A stretch of 64,000 nt of DNA. Origin: Apostichopus japonicus (taxonomy: Eukaryota > Echinodermata > Holothuroidea > Aspidochirotida > Stichopodidae). Positions within the stretch are counted from its first letter, which is position 1. Each line of letters starts with the position of its first letter. Of the stretch, positions 13,601 through 28,600 are shown in pieces. The position numbers and the translations under genes were made by a program. Below the pieces are notes generated by a model that was not told the origin of the DNA, did no database searches, and saw nothing but the letters and a program-made list of their open reading frames with translations. Location: the NCBI RefSeq assembly GCF_037975245.1, contig NC_092568.1:34254501-34318500 (forward strand), in the 5' to 3' direction.

Positions 13601-16600
13601 AACCTTTCAACACTTTAATCAAATTAGTTGACCATCATACTACCCGAAAGATGGGTTCGCCTCTTAATAATATACCATGACTACTATAAACCACATTGTT
13701 TACTTCAGGGTTGCTGCGAAACCGAACAGATTAATCTTTGGCTTTCTTCTGTTGCTAAGGACTTGACCTAAACCGTTTAAAACGCTGCCTTTCAATTAAA
13801 CATTCATGATCTAGTCTAAGTTATGTGTTTACTAGTTCTTTCAAACCTCTCCAATGTTTTAATAGCCTGCATTTCATTTTCATCAATTCAATAGATGACA
13901 AGATTCGCTTGTTTTATTTCCAGTTCTTTTACGTCTAGTGACTTAGTTGGGCATGGTCAGGGTATATCCTTTGTACTTTCAATTAAAACGTGAAAAGAAA
14001 GATATGAGCAATTATATATATTATATATGTTTAACTTCTCTTTTAGAAATGTTGTGGGGGTACCAATCAAGGAGATTGTTGCCAAGCCAATCAACTTTCA
14101 TCAGAGGAAGAAAACCTTGGGGTGAGTCTTGCTCTGTTCGATATGGCCTTAAATATGAAAAAGTGCAATTCAAATCTTCAAACACAAAGAGGAAATCATT
14201 TGATTTTGAAACACACGACAGCAAACTGTGAATGCTGTGTCCTATTTTGATCTTAGTTGGTAAAGTTGTTATAGTAAAACTCTCCAAATGAATAAGGTCA
14301 TTTGATTCTGCATTAATTTTGGATATGTTGCATGTTACTTTTGTTTTGGGTGTGGGTGGGGGGGGGGGGCATTGTAGCGCAATACGCATGCTTATGTACG
14401 TGTGATGCCTCTTATCTTGAGAGTTTTTGTGCTTTGTGCATTTCTTATTTATTAAAAAGTCTGAACAGATTGCAAGATGCATAGTCGGAATCAGTTTAAT
14501 TGGTTAATTTGGTTAATCAAAGGTAGGCTATATTCTAACTTTTTTTATGCTGTAACTAAAACGAAATATGTTTTAGACTTGTGCCAACATTTATTGTTAT
14601 TTAATATTTTCTCAAGCTTTACCAGGACAACTTCTTTTAAATTTTGATTCCATCTTTGCAGTTAACTAATAAGCTGTTTAGAACCCAGGACTGGCAAACC
14701 TACGATCCGACACAGGATGTAATATTTCCACCAGAACTACAGGTTAGCTCTTGTAATTAAGTTATGGTGTCTCTGAAGTTAAGAACAGTTACTTTCACGC
14801 AAAGGAATATGTTACTTTAATTTTAATATTTATTATACTTATACGCGTCAAACCGTTTTGTTTCGTTGTTTTTAAGAGAATATTTTTGACATTGCTTGCT
14901 ATGCTTGTTTAAGATTAAATGTATTTTGATTCAAATGCTGGTAACAAATTTCACTATTGCAATTTTTAGAACCCAACAGTACACATACGTTTCATTCAAT
15001 TGGTGTGAAAAGCGGGAACATAATATGGGAATAGTGAATATTGACACATTTTGTTCCAGTTCCAAACCGTCCTTTCGTTACATATACTACCGAAAACATT
15101 AATCAATGCATTCGTGGTAAAACTGTTACAACCCTACAAGTTATACTTTTCAACCTATGGTAAAGAATCCAGTGCAAGAAGATGTTTCAAATGTTCCTAG
15201 CCAAGAGACACATGGTTTTATGAGATACAGAAATGAGACCAGTTTTGTATTGGCTTAATTGTTCCCGTTGAAGGAAGCACACATTTTTGTCAGTCTTCTC
15301 AAAAGGTTTCCGGATATTTTGGACACTCATGGAAACATGTATTTATGCAAATTTGCATTGCACAGGTTTCCCGGAGTTGTTCTTGTGTATTCTACGTGTG
15401 ATCAGATTATCTTATGGGATGGCATATGTACCTTGGCCTAGTGTTACTTGTATGTAACACTCAATCCTATTTTCATCTCATTGCAAATTTGCACTAGATT
15501 TTGTAGATTGCCAAATTTTGAGCAAGATGAAATACATTGATTGTACGTATGGAATAATTCACAATTATAGTTATTTATGATGATATGTAACTTCCAAATG
15601 GGTAGCAAAACTCAGCCAACCGCTTACAGTCTTCCATTTTTCTTCGTAGCTGCTGGCAGAGGAAGGAACAAAGGGAGTACAACTCTCTGGTCATGAGGCT
15701 ATATGGTTCCGTCCAAACAGCCTGCAGGGTCTGTTCGATATCAAATCTACCCATCCAGAGTCGAAGATAATTGCTGGCAACACTAGCATAGGTATGTTAA
15801 AGAAATACACAATGGATTACAACAAATGTTTTGGGGTCATCAATTTTAAATACGTTGACAAAAAAAAAATTACATCAACTTTGCTTTGTTTTCCGTAGCA
15901 CACAAAACCATGCTACAAAACCATGTAGGCTGTAGATGTATTTTTATTGTAATTTTCATTCCAACACTGTACAGCAATCGTTTGTAGAAAATACGGTACA
16001 ATTTATTCTAAAATAAAATGCTTAAGAGACAATACAAAGTCTTAGAATAGCTTGTTAGTTCGTAAGTTCAGCAAATTTGATATCAACTTTAATTCGTTAC
16101 TATAGCAACAGCTTCAAGCACAACGACTGCAATAATGATTATAAGTATGTTGCTAGGTAGATAAAGTAGGAAATTTCTCATCTGTTACATATTGTCTTTT
16201 TATTTTTGTTAATATTTCTGAAGAATGCAAACGATGATATACAGGGAATTCGTTTCTCATATTAAAGGTGTGGATGTGAAGTACAAAAACTGTGACTACA
16301 CCACAATTCTTTGTGCTAGTCATATCCCAGAGTTAATTCACTTGGAGGTAGTTGACGATGGGATATTTATCGGTTCTTCTGTTACCTTCTCTAACCTGGA
16401 AACCTTCTTGCAAGAACAGATAAATAACCTTTCAGGTGAGCTAAGTACTTAATTCGCATGCATGCCGAATTAGCGAAGATTATAAAGCTATATGTTTGGT
16501 TCCGAACATGTTGTATGTCTAAGGCTTTGCTAGTGATTATCGATCAGTTTGCCAAACCATAAGTAACAATCAGAGCAGGTGATAGTAAAAAAGGCTTTGT

Positions 16601-19600
16601 TCAGTACAAAAATGGTGGGTTATTGGTCACTGGCGGAGAAACAGGGGGGGTTGGGTTTGTTTTAACCCCCCCACTTTTTGAAGAGGGGGGTTGGCCCACA
16701 CAATCAACCCCCCTAGTTTTTGCCAGTAATGTTCTGTTATAGCCTATGTTATGTGCTCCAAATGGCATAATAAATCAAATTATTATATTTGAAATTGTTA
16801 AAGTCATTTCAACCTTTTACCGGTAGGCTACATCAACAATTAACGACCGAAAACCGAGTTAGAATTGACCCATACATTATTTCTAGCCACTTTCCCCCAC
16901 CTTGCGCATTGGAACTTGTAGCTCATAGCGCTAACTTCACCCCACAACAGACATACACAAAATAACGTTTTGTTGCTGTTGAATAGCTTTGGATCTGTAT
17001 ACACTTGCCAACTTCAACGAGGTGAAGGAAGGACAAGAAAAAGAAGAAAGAGAAAAGGGGAAAAGGATGGAGTAGAAAATACGGCAAGAAAACGGGAAGA
17101 GAAAGAGGAACAGTGACAAAATTATTCGAATTTGTAAAGCAAACAGCAGATATCACATCATATCAGTGAGCATGAAAATGGCGTTCCACGATAAACAGCC
17201 TCCAAACCATGGGCGCAGATCCTGGTGAGGACTGCGGGACGCGTCCCCACCAACTTTTTCAATAGCGGGGACATGAAATACCGTGTCCCCACCAATTTGT
17301 CTTGACCAATAGCTGCATTTCAAGTTCCCCTGTATTGAACTTTGGCGCAGTTTGATCCAGCATTGTGCAAATGACATGCAGCAGTTCTCATTTTATTGTA
17401 TTTTATCCATAGTTGTTAAATATAGGACGGAAATCGCATTTGCGGCAGTCTATATAGAGGACCCCAGACCCATCGTATATACAAAAGTCTACTTGGATTA
17501 TTTGTCCCCTGATTTTCCTTCTGCAGACGCCCATGTATTTCTCCAAACTAAATTTCTAAGCCATGAGATCTAAAACTTAAGGAGGTTTAGGAGCATCATT
17601 AGGTCTGGGAAGTGTTATTTCCGGCGATCTGGGAGGTATATTTGCCCAAAAAAATCGTACGCTACGCGCGAACCCATGGTTGCGCTCCGCTTAGATAGTG
17701 TCATAGAACAGACACGCGTCCCCACCATTATCCAAGACTGATCTGCGCCCATGCTCAAAACTGTCGATGTGTGTAGTGTTCGGTTTCGGAAATATCTGGT
17801 GTATTTTTATTTCCTTCAACGAAATTTTTTAGTAGCCGTCTGAATTTTCGAAAATTCCCTAACCAACATTCTTCATCATACTTCATCATACTCGTGCAAT
17901 TTTGACCCGTCTGTTAGGGTTTGAAGGAGGTTTTTCTATATCGGTTGTCCATAGATGATATTTTGTGCAACATTATGGGTATGTTTTGAAGTGAATTTAT
18001 TCACGAGAATTGTGAATTTTCAAATTCTGAACAGTGGGGCTGACGGATATTGTGGGCCGCGATGAAGAATCACCTACAAAAGCAATGATCCACAGGATAT
18101 GTGGTGAAGTCGAACATGATGTGTGACTGGTGACAATCTTCAAAAAGGTTATAGATGAGAAAAAAAGTATTTGGAAAAAACTTGGTTCTCAGGCAAAAGT
18201 GTACATATGGTTGGTCAGTTTCAAGCCCGAGAAGTGCCATTTCCGGTGATCTGGGGGTACCAAAACCAGAAATTTGCTTGTACGCTGCGCGCTAACCTAT
18301 GGTGGCGCTCCGCTTAGATAGTAATACGCGCCCCCGGGTTAGAAAATCCTGCATACGCCCCTGGTTAAATGCAGCTTTTCAAGGCCTGGGCAGTGCCATT
18401 TACTGCAATCTGGGAGGCAATATTTGCCAAAAAATTCTTGTGCACTGCACTTCGCGCCAACTTATGGTGGCGCTCCACGTAGATAGTGAGCCAGCAGTTA
18501 TGACTTTTTATTTCATCAATGGCCTGCAACCCAGGCGCGTAGCCAAGGGGGGGGGGGGGGGGCGAAGGGGGCAGCCGCCCCCCCTTGAGCATATTTTTTA
18601 CAAAAATTTTTGAGGTTTTTATGATATCGCTAGTATTTTCAAAAGAGAAAATGCTAAGATACAACTAACAAGGCATGGGAAGTGCCATTTCCGGCGATCT
18701 GGGAGGCATTTACAGCCAAAATTTTCTTGTACGCTTCGCGCCAACTCATGGTGGCGCTACGCTTAGATAGTTTGCAATGCCGAATCTACAGTTTCGCCCC
18801 TCCCTTGGCAAATTCCTGGCTACGCGCCTGCTGCAACCCCCCCCCCCCCCCCACTTCTGACAAGAAATCTCCGCCACTGTTATTGGTGCTTTGGTAGTCA
18901 TGGGCTACGCTGTTGTTACGGCCCTTGGAACAGGAAGCGAGAACTTGAAGAAATAGCATATACAATACAATACGTAGTAACAAGTATCGGTGAAACATAA
19001 GTATAATTTCTTTCCTGAAAAGCATATAACATGGGAGCAATGAACAGGTACTTGGCCAGCGTGAGAGTCATACCAATACATACGTTTGCTGGTATAATTA
19101 AAGTTTCTTATGGTTTGTTTTTCAAAAGAATACATTATTTCTATCATTATTTTCAGAGACTAAAACAAAATCCTTCAAAACTCTTTTGGATCTTTTGGGG
19201 ATTATTTCTGGAGTTCAAATCAGAAATGTGGCTGTGAGTATATTTCTTCCTTGTTACTATCTTGTCCATTTATAGTAAACAGATTACTAGATATTAGCAA
19301 CTTTCGTTGTTTGGACCTACTCCAAGTGTCTTTGAATCTGATCTAGATCGTGAGGAAATGAAAATGTTACAACCAGTAATGAAAAACAGACTACCTCAAG
19401 CATTTTTAGTAAAATCTCTATCTCCCTAAAAGAACAATTCAGACGCCGGTAAAGGTGAAATTGGAGGACAGATTTGGTTTCTGTTCCTTCGTGTCAATGA
19501 TTTGTCCAGATCACTTTACGTTCCTCGAGCAACATTGGTAGTTTTTGTAGACTGATATAGTGCTGTACATTTGACTGCTTTTCAATGATGCATTAATCTT

Positions 19601-22600
19601 CAACTTAATTATTTTTAATGTGCTGCTTACAGTCGATTGGAGGGAATATCTTGGCAGATCGACCAAACTCTGACTTGAAACTCTTTTTCATGGTCGCTGG
19701 ATGCAGTGTAAAGCTTAACTCTTGTTCAGGTATGTACCATTTGAAGTTCTATAATGTCTTTACCATATACGATTCTTAAATGACACTTTTCCAGAGTGCT
19801 AATTAAGTTTCATTTGATTTTACAGCTTCACGAAAAGTAGCGTTCAAGGAAATGTTCTCTGAAGATGGGAAACCTGTTCTTGGAAATGATGAGGTCTTGT
19901 TGGGGATTTTGTTACCATTCAGTGAGGAGGTAAAATATAATTTTCGTATACAACTTCTCCTATACCCTGGTACACATTGTCCACCTTTCAAATAACTTAT
20001 CATCTGGCAACACACTTTTGTATTGCTTTTGTCTTTAGGCATTCATAAAAGTTGTGAACATATTGCCATTTTTAATGTTTTACAGTTCGTGAAAGCCAAA
20101 TTGGAATGAAATAATTAAGTAAATAACTCAATTGACCTCCACACACACACAAATGTGTAGAATGATGATAATTACATTTTTAAACTTGGCTGTATCAATC
20201 ATCCTGAATAATTATGGTTGTGCTAGACATTATTGAGTCCGCACTCATCTGAAATATTAATCATTCATCAACGCAGAAGCTATCGTGTTCACTCTTTACA
20301 ATGGATAAGCTATCATATTAACTCTCTGTATTGTGGGTAAGATTTCATCTGCCTTTTCAAAGTAGATATGGTATTATATGTGGTCTACAGAATAGATAAG
20401 CTATCATCTTTACTCTTTAGAATGGATAAGCTATCATGTTCACTTTCAATCCTTCCAATTTAACGAATATGCTCTCGTCTGTAATATTTCTTGTTGGTCC
20501 GAAGGTAATTTATTTCCAATCTGTATTATAAACAAGCTACCGTTTCTACCCGTAGTCCCATAAGCAATCATTGCTACGCAGAATATACTCTTACCATGGT
20601 AGTTTTCTCCTTACTCTGCAGAATGAACACTTCTCCTGCTTCAAACAGTCAACCAGGAGGGGCAATGATGTAGCCATTGTGAATGCTGCTATGAAGGTAC
20701 GATTTGAAAGCACATCGGATGTTATTGAAGAGTTGATTCTGATCTACGGTGGTTTGTCTGCCTCTATCAAACAAGCAGAAAAAACAATGACGAATTTAAA
20801 GGGAAGGTATGGTTGTTGTTTATTACATACTATATTATGATATGTTGTTATGTGTTTAAATACATGAATGTGCCCTCCTTACATGTATGTGTAAGAATTT
20901 GTAGAGGTACTGCATCTCTCCATTATAATATATTCAGGAATCAGATAATGTAATTCTAAAAGTTGTCAAAAATGTAGCTTTAGTTTGCAGGTGTCAGAGA
21001 ACAGAATAAAAGTATTTAAAAGTTGTAGATCTCATTAAAAAGTTTACTAATCAATAGAATGTCCTTCTGCTACGACGTTTTGAATACCATTATTCGGGGA
21101 GCTTGGCGGTGAAGGTCAAGCTGCGGTTTGCATTTACCTACAACAAGCTAAGATATGGATGGACAACATGATGCAAACCAGCTCTGTCATCTTGATCAAG
21201 TATTTAACAACTTTTAATTAATCTTTCTCTCTTGTAAAATGCCAAACACTTTCTCAAACTTCTTTAACTTGGAGAACACTCCCTCAACTTTGTGTTGCTA
21301 TTTTGCTCAGGAAATGGGAAGCTGATGTTGTTGATGATGCCTGTGTATGTCTACTTGATGATTTATCCCTACACTGTGGTTCGCCTGGGGAAATGGAGAA
21401 GTATAAACAATCTCTTGCTCTAAGTTTCTTCTTCAAGTTTTACTTGAAAATTGCACAACAATTATCAGATAAGGTAAACAAGTTTCAAACATTTCAATAA
21501 TAGTTGTCAAGATATTTTGATTCCTTAAAAATTAAGAATACTTTAGTACCCTAATACAATCTCAGTTATAACTAAAAGCTGTCTGTTCTTGGAATATCTA
21601 ATATTCAGAACCATAGAAAGATGCAATTTCCTCAATCAATAGTGTTTCTGTTAAGCCATTGGGCATTTTTTTTGACATCCTAGGCAAATTACAAAGTAGG
21701 ACAGAACTACAGCATGTTAGGGCCTTTAATATTAAGAAGATCGATTCCATCCCGGGGGACTTACCTTCTCTTGGTTCTTCCTACCTGTTATTCCTGCAAC
21801 TGCCTTCCTCTATCTCATAACAAAACTTGCTCCTTGCAGACATGAGAGTAATTAACGTATTATGAGTAAATTGTTACGCTAGTTTGCTTTTCTAGATTTC
21901 TTTTCACATTGCAATTGTTCTTCTCATACATTTTAAAGGTCCCAGGAGATAATCCGCCAATCCCCTCAGAATGGAAAAGTGCGGTTGGAGAAGCTGAGAA
22001 AGTTTCCTTTCAGAGCACGCAATTGTTTCAGGTATAAACATGGGTGGACTTATGTAAAGATATTTCTGATGAATAATCAACAATTTTTTTTTGTCCATAA
22101 GTCTCCTTTAGTCGGGCCATTATATCCTTACACAAAATTATACTCCTATTTACTCACGTGAAAATGCTGGATGTGAATTCTACCCGTGAAAAATGAAACA
22201 ATATGCACGTGGAAATGCCGCCAATACGCGCAACCTGCTGGCTAAAACGCACTTAAACAGTCTGAATACGCACTTCAGGTTAATAAAAAACGCACAGAAG
22301 AAACGCATATTGCATGAATAGTACATTAATACGTATATAAAACGCATAAGGAGGCACCTTTAACGCGCGTGAAACTGCTGTATGTGCGTCTACGGGTGAA
22401 AAATGAAATAATACGTACCTGAAAATTCAGTTAATAAGCACAACATACAACCTACTGGCCTAGTGTAAGATTTAATTTAACTTTTAAATAATGTAGTGGG
22501 TCATAATGCTTTAAGTTAACCTTACTGTTATCTTGGAAAGTTTTACATCGAAGTCCTGGTGTCTGGAGGGTCCATACAACAGTGTTTATTCAGAGAAGAG

Positions 22601-25600
22601 AACATGTCTAAGTAGGATTAGAGGTGAGAGTAGAGTGTGTCGGGAGGGAGGGGGGTGGGGTAACGCGTAGCGTCTACTTTATCATCAACGTCGCTGTAAC
22701 ATCATCACTGCAAAACTATATTTGATGTTTGCACACTATATATGTAGAATATTAACTAGCTTCTTTGGTGTACCACTAGGATGTTGTAGATGGACAACCC
22801 GCGATTGATCCTGTTGGAACTCCAAAACCAGTTAAGTCCTCGTTACAACATGCAACTGGAGAAGCTAGATATGTAGATGACATAGCTCCACCAAAGGGTG
22901 AGTATCTTTCTTAAACCAAAGTTACATATGTTTATTTTTTCTGAGTTCTAGTAGATGTTTCACCTCTCCAAAATAATCTTCAAACAGGAAAAGCAAGAAT
23001 GTCGATAGTAAACATTTGAAAAACCTTCTTCTAGCTGTTGCCATGGAGAGATACTACTTTAATGCAAATCGCAAGATATGTTAGACGTTTACTGTCATGT
23101 CCGTACGGTTTCTATATTGCAAATATATTTAGATGTTTGAATATATCTATATATGATTGAAGCTTCTGCTAACAAACTGTCACCACTGTGGCAATGTGGT
23201 GTGGCCGGATGTTAACACTTCTAATTTGTTGATCATGGTAATATAAGTTTTTTGATGGTTTGTGTGTAAACTATTAACTGGATATCTTCACGATGGCAAT
23301 CAAAATCTTCTCCTCCCCCCCCCCCCAACAAATAACATATGTTACTACTGGTTCTTGATAAATCGTAAAATTCGTATTAATACCTGTCACAACTCTGCCT
23401 CTTTACTTCAGATGAACTGTTTTTAGCATTTGTTCGTATCAAGTCACCACATGCGAAGATAATGTAAGTCCTTAGATACGTAATTTACTAGTCTGGTTAA
23501 ACCGTATCTATATACATCATTGGTTATTTTCGCTGATCACATAACATGTGATATGTGAAATGGTTCATTCAGGACAATAAATGTTAATGACAGCCTTCAT
23601 ATATATTTTCACAGCCGTTTTGTACCTTCCAACATGTCAGTAAGATCGTTGTTTTAAAAATTCTTACAAGACATTTTGATTACATAGTTCCAGTGATTTT
23701 TAAAGAAAGCAAGGAATGTGTTATAATGAACTGACACGAATGCACCACAAGAGATAGTATGAGTGATTTAGGGATGAAATTAACACTTGAAACCACAAAT
23801 TAATTCAAATGTAATATTGAATTTGCATGAAACAAGACTAAAACAAGAATATTCAGTACAAGTTAAGATGTCACAAAGTTTGCTTGGTTACAATCGTGTT
23901 TACTGTTTGATATCGCACTGAACCTGAGTCAGCACGGTTGTTATTAATTTAACGGGGTGCCTCGTGTTCACACTGGCTACTTTCAGCTGTATTAATCTTC
24001 ATTCAATGCAACTGAAAGTCATACCTCCCTTCCCCCACATAATTCTCATTGTGTGTGTCTGTGAATTTTCTACCCCTTACAGATCCATTGACTTTTCCGC
24101 AGCTCTGGCAATGCATGGTGTAGCCGGGGTTGTGACAGCTGATGATGTTCTTGGTACAAACTTCTTCCAATCCGTCGGAGACTTTATCTTTGCTGTAAAT
24201 GAGGTAGGTCTGATAATTAGACGGATGGTTCCTATCATTGTATACACCTGTTCCTTTCTAATAAAACACATTCTGATATGTACCTCAAAGTGAAATAACT
24301 ATATATATAACTAATAATAAATATTTACCAGTTGATCACCTGTTTTGCATGTATGTATTCCAGAGTATATAGCCTCGTTTGAACTTGGTTCGAAATAGGT
24401 TAAGATGATAGCTTTCATTATGTCCATAGGTGACCTTCCCTGGTCAACCAATCGCTGCCATCTTAGCTGTGGATGAAGAGACAGCACGAAGAGCAGTCAG
24501 ATTCGTGAAAGTGGATTACGAGAATTTGGACTTTACCCTGACAATTGAGGTAACTCAAAGAGTTAACTTTATTTAACCTACGGCAGGTGCCAAATTCTCT
24601 CAAAGATCTTAAATATTATTTTGCGGTAAGGATGAACCAATATCTTATCAGAAGATCAAAACTACTAACCCTTGAGGATTAACATATGTCAATTGTGATT
24701 TTAAAAAGAATTAAAGCCGGCTCTGGGTATGAAAGAGACACTTTTACTTCAGAATGAGAGTCTTACTGGCTGAATCTCGAATCCTTTATCCACACATTAA
24801 TGTCTCCATTGTGCAAAATGTTATTAAGCAAAGAATATGGCACCAATGATAAATCTATCAGACACTGGTAGCCTATGCGTGCTTGATAATGTTAGTTTCA
24901 GAAGAAGTGAGGTTGGAGTAACTTTCAATCATTATGTTTACAGGGATATTAAATGGTAATACTGACGAAAACCAGACCATGTGCTTCAAGTTCTAAACAA
25001 TTTAAAGACGTTTATAGAGACAGTAAAATTGGTTACAATAATGAATTTTCTTGAGGGGTGGAGGGGGGGGTCAACAAAGAGCATTTGTTTACTACATTTT
25101 TTCTTTAGATCAACATCTGTTAAGTGATAGTTGTTAATGATAATTGTTCATGCCAAAGCCCACAGAACGACTGTCATGTCATTAACACATATGGATATAA
25201 GTAACCCGGGTACGATTTTTTTCCCAAACAGCTTTGCAATTATGTAAATAGTCGCTCAAGATTGGTCGGAAAAGTAACGTCATCACCATAGAAACCTTCA
25301 CTTTGAGGTTACCAAAATGTTTGCATCCATTCGTTGCAACAAACTCACGTATTGTACCGATTCAAACAATTCCGGCTATCATGTTTACCATATATTCATT
25401 CAAAACTCGTGAACTCGGGTTGTCATGTTAATACTAGTGTTTCCATTCATCGAAAGGAATTTCTATTTCAATAGAACGGCTCACGAATCTTGGAAAACCT
25501 GAACACGAACCCAAATGGATTGTAGCGTACGTATCATAAATAAGGTCAACATGTGATTCAAGCATTAAAAGTAAAGTTAGGGCGTTAATTGTAACAAGTC

Positions 25601-28600
25601 AAACAACAAGACCAAAATTAATCTGTTCAGCGTAAGCATCATGTTTCTGTGACGTCAATTCATGTTCTGACATTTTATGACCTATGGACCTTATCATTCT
25701 TCTGACTCAGAGTATGTCTTCCAACTTCCCAGCGATGGTCATTATTGATGCTGACGTCACGAGCAATCTGATTGGCTGATAAGTCTGTAATTGCAAACCT
25801 GTTTGGGAAAAAAATTCGCAACCCGGACTCTTGCTTTAAATTCTTTGTCTTTCCTTTCCAGTTCTAGATTCCTGATAAGATACTCTTTCCGTTTCCTGAA
25901 AATAGCTGGCTCTTACAATTAAAAATTAACTCACTCGCCTAGTTTGGCACTACAGAATAATTGCAGAAAAATTTAATTATGCAGTGCTGCATTAGTCAAA
26001 GAGAAGGAGTGAAATGTGTTCAATTCAAATTAAAATTTGTAGAGGGTGTGTTATAAGGCCCTAGACGGAAGATGTAGAAATTCTGCAATTCGATACAATG
26101 TAGTTCCAAGTATGTTTTGTTTGCCCATCAGTACTATATGTCAGAGTTGTGTCTTTAAGTTGCTGATATTCACAGGAAGCCATAAGGAAGAGTAACTACT
26201 TCCCCTATGACCGAGAACTTGTCGTCGGGGACGTGGATGGGGAGTTTACCAACTCGGATCATGTGATTAATGGTGAAATGAGGATCGGAATGCAAGACCA
26301 TTTCTACATGGAAACCCAGTCAGCCCTTGTTAATCCAGGAGGGGAACATGGCGAGTTTGAAGTATTCACTGCTAATCAGAGCTTACATGAGTCTCAGGTG
26401 CTCAACTTAAAGTTATTCATGAACTTGACATGATTGTATGTCTTATCTAATACTATGCTATATGATGTTATATTTTAGAAACACCAATACGAAACAAGAA
26501 ATATCTATTTATTTTAATGAGCGAGGGTATAGAAGTAAATTTCAACTACCATTGGCGAACGTTTGGTTAAGGAGGTGTTCAAATGCAAAATGGTACAATA
26601 TTTTGCAATTTTTACAACTTTTTAGTCTGTATCGCACTTACATAGTCTAATGTGCCCTGGGCTTTGTTTTAATATTCTGTCTATAATGGTGATATTATTT
26701 AGGTTCTTGTGATATGTTACTCCTAGGTTTGTGATCAAGTGCAAGTAAATAAGCCAGTAATTAATAGATGAATCTGTCAGGTTCTAAGAATGACAAAGAC
26801 ATTTTCTTCGTGTTGATACTAATTACATGGAATAGAAAATTTACCAAATCAAGCTGCAACTTGTAATGACAAGGATGTTTTCTCGGTAGATGATTATCTC
26901 AGAGGTGCTGGGTGTTCCGTCAAATCGCGTCGTCTGTCGCAGCAAAAGGATCGGTGGTGCGTTTGGCAACAAAGGGTTGACAGCTTGCTTTCATGCCGCC
27001 AGAGCAGCCGTGGCTGCAAACAAGTCAGTTGATTATCACTTTGTCTCTGTAGAATGGACTTCTGTATATAACTAATTGAATATCTTAACATTTTGACCAT
27101 ATATACCTGCTGATCGGCGATTGTGCAGAAAACCTTTCTGATATTAGAGATATAAAAACATTAGAAACCACGATCGTAATTAATAACAAAAGTGTGTATT
27201 CGTTATGATGCTCTAAATCGACAATCACGATAGAAGGTGACAGGTATCATCAAAAATCATAAAATCCCCAACTAACACTTATTTGCTTATACGCAAATAC
27301 ACAAATTTGCAAGTTATCGATGTTCCTTTTGTGTTGTTTCTATGTTAAATATAAATGTAGCATCCCTCGCTAATTTCTCGTGCTCATCACCGTACCATAA
27401 TTCGTCAAAAGAGAAGGAAGTGGTTCAAATTGTGGCAGCAGTTCAGCTGACAGATGATATTCTGCAGCCCTCTGACATCCATGTTTGACGAGTGAACACA
27501 TGAATATTTCTGCTAATATGTAAAAATGAGAAAGTTATATCAAAATGACAGGTCCTTCAAGGAGGATGCGTCTCAACAGGCCTGGGTTGGTTTTAAAGTA
27601 CCCTAGCGCATATTCAATTTTGTTTTCTTTTGCTTAAATCTTGAATTTTTATCAAAATGTAATGTTGAAACTGTTTTCAAACGGATATGTCGTTCTATTA
27701 TGGCAAATTATAAAATAGTCTGCTAAGCCGACTCGGGTTTATTCAGTCTACTGTTTTCACATGTGAAATGTTAAAATTTTGTTACCATCACATTTCTAGT
27801 TGTCCAGTTGTACACTGGGATTTACCTAATTGCTGCAAAGTAGTTCAGAGAATAATGTTGATCTTCAGGTTCAATTGCTCTGTACGTGCTGTACTTGAGA
27901 GACACGAAGACATGATATCTACAGGTCAAAGGCCATCTTACCTTACCAACTATAAAGTGGGATTCAGCAAAGAAGGCAAGCTTCATGCTTTGGATTTGGA
28001 AGTTTATACTAACTGGGGAAGTTCTCCAATACTGAGTACAGACGTAAGTGCCACTTCTGTATATATATTTTATACAAAGGAATGAAGAATGTTTGAGTTA
28101 AAATCATATGTATAACGAACGACAAACAACAAACAGGTTCCAGTAAACCAATGTTTGTGTAACATCTTATAATAAAGACTGGTTGCCCACTATATATTTA
28201 ATGAAATAAGAAACGACTGTTTCCAATTGTAAAGTTAACTCTCACCCTTAACCTTTATCCCTCATTTGTATATCCGAAATGCTAAGACGATATAGGAATG
28301 ATGCGCTTTATTTTTGTAACAATAGTTAATCTTTATGTTCACTGATGCATGTTAGCTGTCGGCGAGCCCTGGCTCGCTTGTAGAGAAGGCTAGTTGAGTT
28401 GGCCACGAGGTGCTAGAAGTACGTTTGATTAAATATATGTAACGCACGGTTCCAGTGTTGTACATAGTACTTTTGATTAAATATATGTTACGCACAGTTT
28501 ACGGTGTTGTAGGCTACATAGTATAATTTTGTATCCTTCCGAACGCTACATTTACCGTAATCGGCCTCGCTAACATTTGCATATTTTGGTGATTCCTCCA

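Noticed and set aside
14021-14482. A 153-codon minus-strand frame in intron 6.
   Set aside because: Proline/threonine-rich stretch arises from a G-run; no homology or splice sites.
16625-16735. CACTGGCGGAGAAACAGGGG ... TTTTTGCCAGT, resembling hAT-type ends.
   Set aside because: The flanks share no 8-bp duplication and the two ends do not pair well; at most a decayed fragment.
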